From contig JAAXHB010000099.1 of NCBI GenBank assembly GCA_012271125.1, positions 627 through 10,232 on the forward strand: DNA of 9,606 nucleotides, in the 5' to 3' direction. This DNA comes from Actinomycetota bacterium. GTDB taxonomy: Bacteria; Actinomycetota; Acidimicrobiia; Acidimicrobiales; Aldehydirespiratoraceae. This document shows, piece by piece, positions 6,337-9,606 of this stretch (position 1 is the stretch's first letter; each line of letters starts with the position of its first letter). A program made the position numbers and the translations under genes. The notes beneath the pieces are model-generated. The model was not told the origin of the DNA, searched no databases, and saw nothing but the letters and a program-made list of their open reading frames with translations.

Positions 6337-6362
6337 TCATCGGGTTAGGTGATCGGGTTAGG
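6337..6362. repeat. 13-bp tandem duplication across the map stop codon
   Basis: TCATCGGGTTAGG (6337-6349) is followed immediately by TGATCGGGTTAGG (6350-6362), one mismatch. On the minus strand the second copy supplies the TAA (6345-6347) that ends the methionine aminopeptidase. Because 13 is not a multiple of three, the duplication changes the reading frame. Confidence 0.85.
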
Positions 6363-7304
6363 AAAGAGGGCGTGAGCGGTTTCTCCCGCCGAAGTCTGGG
6401 TCAAAATCTCCGCCCCATCAGAACAACACGCCAACGTGTGCTCAAACTGCGCGCTACGGCGACCATCCAAAGTCACCGCCGTCCAGTCATCATCCCACAT
6501 CAACGCCCGCGGCGACCCCAACGTCAACATCGGCTCAATCGTGAACGTCATCGCCTCAACCAGCACGGTCGTCGCATTGCGGTCATAGTTGTGCGGCACC
6601 TGCAACCCCGCATGAAACTCCGTGCCCACACCATGCCCAATGAACTCGCGCACCACACCCAAACGATGCTTCTCCGCATGCGACTGAATCGCCCGCCCAA
6701 TATCGCTCACCGGCGCACCCGCACGCACCGCCCCAATCCCGGCCATCAGCGCCGCCCGAGTCTGGGTCACCAACCGCAGCGAATGCTCGTCCACCTCACC
6801 CACCATCAACGTCACCGACGTATCACCGTGCACCCCCTCCCGATAAACCGTCACATCAATATTGACAATGTCACCATCGCACAACACCCGAGAATCCGGT
6901 ATCCCGTGACAAATCACCTCATTAACCGAGGTGCACACCGACTTCGGATACCCCCGATACCCCAGCGGACTCGGATACGCATCGTTGGCAACTGCCAAGT
7001 CGTGGACGAACTGATCAATCGCATCGGTAGCTACCCCCACCCGCACCATCTCACACGCTCGAATCAACACCTCCGCAGCCAACGCGCCAGTGCGCCGCAT
7101 CGCCTCCAGCTCCTCTGTAGTTCTTGTTGACGACGACATCGGCGGCCCCGGCTCACCCCCAGGATTTCCCACATATGGCGGGCGCTTGATCTTCGCTGGG
7201 ATGGATCGCTTGGCACTCACCAGCCCGGGTCGCACCGGCGGATCAGACACCGGAATAGCGGAGGTGCCTAGCGGCGCAGACGCCTTTGGTTTGCGTTTAG
7301 CCAT
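6345..7304 (-). CDS. map: Methionine aminopeptidase, type I with actinobacterial N-terminal extension
   Basis: Removes the initiator methionine from new proteins. The product has 319 residues. All five metal ligands are present: Asp150 (NIDVT), Asp161 (HGDTS), His224 (GHGVG), Glu257 (TIEPM) and Glu288 (QFEHT); His133 (CHGIP) is the substrate-site histidine. The catalytic domain starts near residue 60. The extension before it is basic and proline-rich, and its IPAKIKRPPYVG segment matches the one before the catalytic domain of mycobacterial MetAP1c (MapB). This supports the ATG at 7304 over the Met at residue 56. No clear Shine-Dalgarno is seen at 7304. It starts 26 bp after the htdZ-like stop, so it is probably translated from a shared transcript. 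Its C-terminal codons are altered by a 13-bp duplication. Confidence 0.95.
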   Translation of the reverse strand: MAKRKPKASAPLGTSAIPVSDPPVRPGLVSAKRSIPAKIKRPPYVGNPGGEPGPPMSSSTRTTEELEAMRRTGALAAEVLIRACEMVRVGVATDAIDQFVHDLAVANDAYPSPLGYRGYPKSVCTSVNEVICHGIPDSRVLCDGDIVNIDVTVYREGVHGDTSVTLMVGEVDEHSLRLVTQTRAALMAGIGAVRAGAPVSDIGRAIQSHAEKHRLGVVREFIGHGVGTEFHAGLQVPHNYDRNATTVLVEAMTFTIEPMLTLGSPRALMWDDDWTAVTLDGRRSAQFEHTLACCSDGAEILTQTSAGETAHALFPNPIT

Positions 7305-7330
7305 CAGTTAACAATGACGTCAAGCAGCGC

Positions 7331-7801
7331 CTAACTCAAATAACGGACAACACATTCAGCTACGCACGCCGGCTTGTCCTGCCCCTCAATCTGCATTGTG
7401 ACAGTCACAACCGCCTGAACTCCGGCTCCCCCGCCAATCTCCTCCGCCGATGTCAAGGTCGCCGTCCCTCGAATCCTCGACCCCACCACAACAGGGCTCG
7501 GAAATCGCACCTTGTTCAACCCATAGTTGATGCCCATCGCAATGTTTTGCACAACCAACAGCTGCTCCATAACCACACTCGTCAACGAAAGCGTCAAAAA
7601 TCCGTGCGCAATGGTCGCTCCAAACGGCCCAGCCGCGGCACGCTCAGCATCGACATGAATCCACTGATGATCATCGGTCGCATCGGCGAACATATTGATC
7701 CGATCCTGATCAATCGTCATCCATTCGGTAGCACCGAGGTCTTGCCCAACCGAGTCCAGTAGCTCAGCAGGATTTGAGTAGGTGGTCGACACAGCGGTCA
7801 T
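7331..7801 (-). CDS. MaoC-like (R)-specific enoyl-CoA hydratase, HtdZ/Rv0130 type
   Basis: A single hot-dog-fold hydratase of 156 residues. The hydratase-2 motif is intact: FADATDDHQWIHVD (38-51) with the catalytic pair Asp40 and His45, then AGPFG and the IAHGFLTLSL helix (64-73). INYGLNKVRF and PACVAE near the C-terminus are strikingly like Mycobacterium tuberculosis Rv0130 (HtdZ), recalled from memory rather than searched. Such enzymes hydrate trans-2-enoyl-CoA to (R)-3-hydroxyacyl-CoA, in fatty acid or polyhydroxyalkanoate metabolism; the chain length used here is unknown. The ATG at 7801 has a good ribosome binding site (AAGGAG, 7809-7814) seven bases away. It is divergent from the alpha/beta hydrolase gene and followed closely by map. 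Confidence 0.93.
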   Translation of the reverse strand: MTAVSTTYSNPAELLDSVGQDLGATEWMTIDQDRINMFADATDDHQWIHVDAERAAAGPFGATIAHGFLTLSLTSVVMEQLLVVQNIAMGINYGLNKVRFPSPVVVGSRIRGTATLTSAEEIGGGAGVQAVVTVTMQIEGQDKPACVAECVVRYLS

Positions 7802-7812
7802 TGTGAAGCTCC

Positions 7813-7832
7813 TTGATTAACTTTTGATTAAC
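7813..7832. repeat. Direct repeat TTGATTAAC in the htdZ/hydrolase divergent spacer
   Basis: TTGATTAAC occurs at 7813-7821 and 7824-7832, 11 bp apart, about one helical turn. The left copy overlaps the ribosome binding site of the htdZ-like gene by two bases. The whole 80-bp spacer (7802-7881) must hold promoters for both divergent genes, but I see no convincing -35/-10 pair. An operator role is possible, not shown. Confidence 0.45.
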
Positions 7833-7881
7833 TGTCGCTAACAGAAAACGTAAACAGAATGTGACGCTAGCGTGAGGCACC

Positions 7882-8571
7882 TTGAGCACGCCGACCGTTC
7901 ACTACGAAACGGTTGGTTCCACAAGCAAGCACCCTGCTCTGTTGTTCGTTCACGGAATCGCCGACGACTCCAGCGTCTGGGATGAAACCGTTGCCGAACT
8001 CAGCGACGACTACATCTGCGTAACGCTGGACTTGCCAGCCCACGGCAACTCACCCGAAGCCGACGACCCTTCCAGCTACGAACGAGACGCCGTGCTCAAC
8101 GCACTTGACACCGTGCTAGATGACATCGGCCCAACAGTTTTCATCGGACACTCCCTCGGCGGCTACCTCGGCTTGGTACACCACCTGACCCGCCCAGCCA
8201 CACTCAAGGGTCTAGTAATGGTGTCGACCGGTCCCGGCTTTAGAGACGCCGAGGCGATGGCCGACTGGAACAGCCGCATCCATGCCAACGCCAAAAACAT
8301 GGGTATTCCAGCCGATGCCACAGCCCTGGCGCTGCACCACGACTCGCTTGCCATTGACCAGCTCACCGAGGTGTCCATTCCAATCGGCCTTGTTGTTGGC
8401 AGCGAAGACAAGAACTTTCGCGGTGCCAACGACTACATGGCATCCAAACTCAGCGCAATTGATAATTCACCCCTTGTCGGGCACATGACAATCGAAGGTG
8501 GACGACATCGAGTAATGCGCACCCACCCTGCTGAAGTCGCCGACATGATCCGCCAAGTCGCCCGCGTCTAA
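7882..8571 (+). CDS. Small alpha/beta hydrolase
   Basis: The product has 229 residues, short for the fold, with only a small lid region (about 122-162). The catalytic triad is readable: nucleophile Ser91 in GHSLGG (89-94), acid Asp176 (VVGSEDKNF) and His209 (GGRHRVM); the oxyanion HG is at 24-25 (LLFVHGIADD). No signal peptide, so it is probably cytoplasmic. The start is a TTG at 7882; a GAGG four bases upstream (7874-7877) supports it weakly, and the family homology begins a few residues in (VHYETVG). Substrate cannot be told: esterase, lactonase or other. An ACT-domain gene follows 61 bp downstream and may be in the same transcript. Confidence 0.88.
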   Translation: MSTPTVHYETVGSTSKHPALLFVHGIADDSSVWDETVAELSDDYICVTLDLPAHGNSPEADDPSSYERDAVLNALDTVLDDIGPTVFIGHSLGGYLGLVHHLTRPATLKGLVMVSTGPGFRDAEAMADWNSRIHANAKNMGIPADATALALHHDSLAIDQLTEVSIPIGLVVGSEDKNFRGANDYMASKLSAIDNSPLVGHMTIEGGRHRVMRTHPAEVADMIRQVARV

Positions 8572-8632
8572 CCTCACGACCTAACCAACGACCCACCCGA
8601 CCCCACCAACACAACCAAAGGAGTAACCACCA

Positions 8633-9028
8633 ATGTCAACAGTTGCCAGCAATCTGGTAATCGAGATCCAAAATGAACCCGGCGCACTCGCCAAAGTCGC
8701 CACCGCAATCAGCGACGCCGGCGTCAACATCTCCGCCGTCAACTGCACCGCCACCGGCGACACCGCCGAGCTGCACATCCTCGTGCCTCACAGCGAACCT
8801 GTCCACCGAGCACTGGCAAACATCCATGGCCCAACCATCACCCACGAGCGTGAGGTCGTGGTCGTCCAAGCCACCGACCGCCCCGGCGAGCTCGCCGAAG
8901 TCACCCAAAAGGTCTCCGACGCCGGAGTCAACCTCGATTTTGTCGCCATCGCCACCGGCTCTCGGATCGTGCTCGGCTCCGACGACACCGACTCTCTTAA
9001 GCAACTCCTCGACGGCTTCTCGTTCTAA
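8633..9028 (+). CDS. Stand-alone tandem ACT-domain protein
   Basis: The product has 131 residues and consists of two ACT domains with no enzyme domain attached: about 7-65 (EIQNEPGALAKVATAISDAGVNI) and about 75-128 (VQATDRPGELAEVTQKVSDAGVNL). Each has the loop glycine that contacts amino acid ligands in other ACT proteins (Gly30 and Gly98, both in DAGVN). ACT domains bind small effectors, often amino acids, and mediate allosteric control, so this may be a free-standing sensor or regulatory subunit; the partner is unknown. The start is secure: AAAGGAG at 8617-8623 is nine bases before the ATG. The 61-bp spacer before it is almost free of G on the plus strand. Confidence 0.9.
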   Translation: MSTVASNLVIEIQNEPGALAKVATAISDAGVNISAVNCTATGDTAELHILVPHSEPVHRALANIHGPTITHEREVVVVQATDRPGELAEVTQKVSDAGVNLDFVAIATGSRIVLGSDDTDSLKQLLDGFSF

Positions 9029-9105
9029 ATACTGACGACAACATCATCGACGGCGGCTGCTGACAACGACGACATCGACGACAACAACAGCGCCAACAGG
9101 CTCAG
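9029..9105. other. Convergent spacer with GAC/AAC-rich low-complexity sequence
   Basis: This 77-bp stretch between the ends of the ACT gene and the SulP gene is built mostly from GACGAC, GACAAC and ATCGAC runs (for instance GACGACAACATC at 9035-9046). A bidirectional terminator would be expected here, but I find no hairpin followed by a T-run on either strand. No small gene with a ribosome binding site is evident. Confidence 0.4.
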
Positions 9106-9606
9106 CTAGACGTAATCCCGTAACTCCACTAGCACTGCCTTAGACGCACTTTCAGGAACAGCGACGACACTCACATCAACGCTGCCAGGCACACGCTCAC
9201 TCAACACCCGCTTAAGCCCCGCTGCACCGGAGTAGTCCAGTCGCCCGACCTTAGACAGGTCAATCACTACGTTGTCAATGTCTTGACAACCCGCCAGCTC
9301 TTCGCGCATGCGTCGCTCAACTTGGGGCACAGTCGCGAACCACATAACCCCGTGAGGCCGCACAGTCAAAGTCCCACCCGACTGCTCGGAGTCCACGGTC
9401 ACAAACAACTCTCGATACAGGTGCACCGCCACCGCTAGCCCCAGCCCCACGAGCAGCCCACGCTCCACTCGCGGCGCAAATGCCAGCGTCGAAAATGTCG
9501 TGCCCGCCCCAACAATCGCCTGAGGCAGTGACCGGCGCAACATGTCAATCATGTGCTTAACGTTCACCAGCCCCGCCACCACCACGATCACAACAGCCCC
9601 CAGCAC
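9106..9606 (-). CDS. SulP-family anion transporter, C-terminal part with STAS domain (N-terminus cut by window edge)
   Basis: 167 codons including the TAG stop at 9106-9108 are present, and the frame is still open at the right edge, so the N-terminal membrane domain lies outside. The visible part begins with a hydrophobic helix (LGAVVIVVVAGLV), a short NVKHMIDMLRRS connection, two further hydrophobic stretches ending in GLLVGLGLAVAVHLYRE, and then a cytoplasmic STAS domain (about 80-166 of the fragment): VMWFATVPQVERRM, the VVIDLSKVGRLDYSGAAGLKRVL core, and a final strand-helix. This order matches the end of SulP transporters, which move sulfate, bicarbonate or related anions. The first codon in view is GTG, but it is almost surely internal. 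Substrate cannot be inferred. Confidence 0.87.
   Translation of the reverse strand: MLGAVVIVVVAGLVNVKHMIDMLRRSLPQAIVGAGTTFSTLAFAPRVERGLLVGLGLAVAVHLYRELFVTVDSEQSGGTLTVRPHGVMWFATVPQVERRMREELAGCQDIDNVVIDLSKVGRLDYSGAAGLKRVLSERVPGSVDVSVVAVPESASKAVLVELRDYV

Noticed and set aside
6372..7130. Long open frame (252 codons) on the plus strand opposite map, rich in Arg, His and Pro.
   Set aside because: It is the antisense shadow of the methionine aminopeptidase gene; its composition is not protein-like and no ribosome binding site was seen.

Overview
The window looks like a chromosomal segment of a moderately GC-rich actinobacterium, possibly of the Acidimicrobiia. The evidence is the type-Ic methionine aminopeptidase with a proline-rich N-terminal extension, a MaoC-type hydratase that closely resembles mycobacterial HtdZ (Rv0130), GTG and TTG starts, and Shine-Dalgarno sites of the AAGGAG/AGGAGG type in front of only some genes. 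The class assignment is inference. No rRNA, tRNA, CRISPR array, insertion sequence or phage gene is visible.

Layout from left to right. (1) Minus strand, 1-1886: an NfeD-like membrane protein followed by a flotillin (SPFH protein) that runs off the left edge, a pairing typical of bacterial membrane microdomains. The spacer between them carries three tandem 14-bp units. (2) Plus strand, 2032-4992: a tight set of cyclase-family metal hydrolase, ribokinase and nucleoside hydrolase. The last two form an obvious route from nucleoside to base plus ribose to ribose phosphate. The cyclase carries an in-frame pentapeptide tandem repeat. (3) Minus strand, 5020-6205: a VapB/VapC (Phd-type antitoxin, PIN toxin) module, AT-richer than its surroundings, followed by a conserved-looking protein of unknown function. 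Three GTGGTCAC boxes lie in and before the vapB start and are a good candidate for the autoregulatory operator. (4) Minus strand, 6345-7801: htdZ-like hydratase and methionine aminopeptidase, 26 bp apart and probably co-transcribed. (5) Plus strand, 7882-9028: a small alpha/beta hydrolase and a protein made only of two ACT domains. (6) Minus strand, 9106-9606: the C-terminal end of a SulP anion transporter with its STAS domain, running off the right edge.

Nearly every gene falls in a known family, and I do not see a convincing wholly new system. The points most worth a second look are the vapBC operator arrangement, the pentapeptide repeat in the cyclase, a 13-bp duplication that appears to have created the present stop codon of the aminopeptidase, the unknown protein at 5020-5490, and the short repeat arrays in several intergenic spacers.
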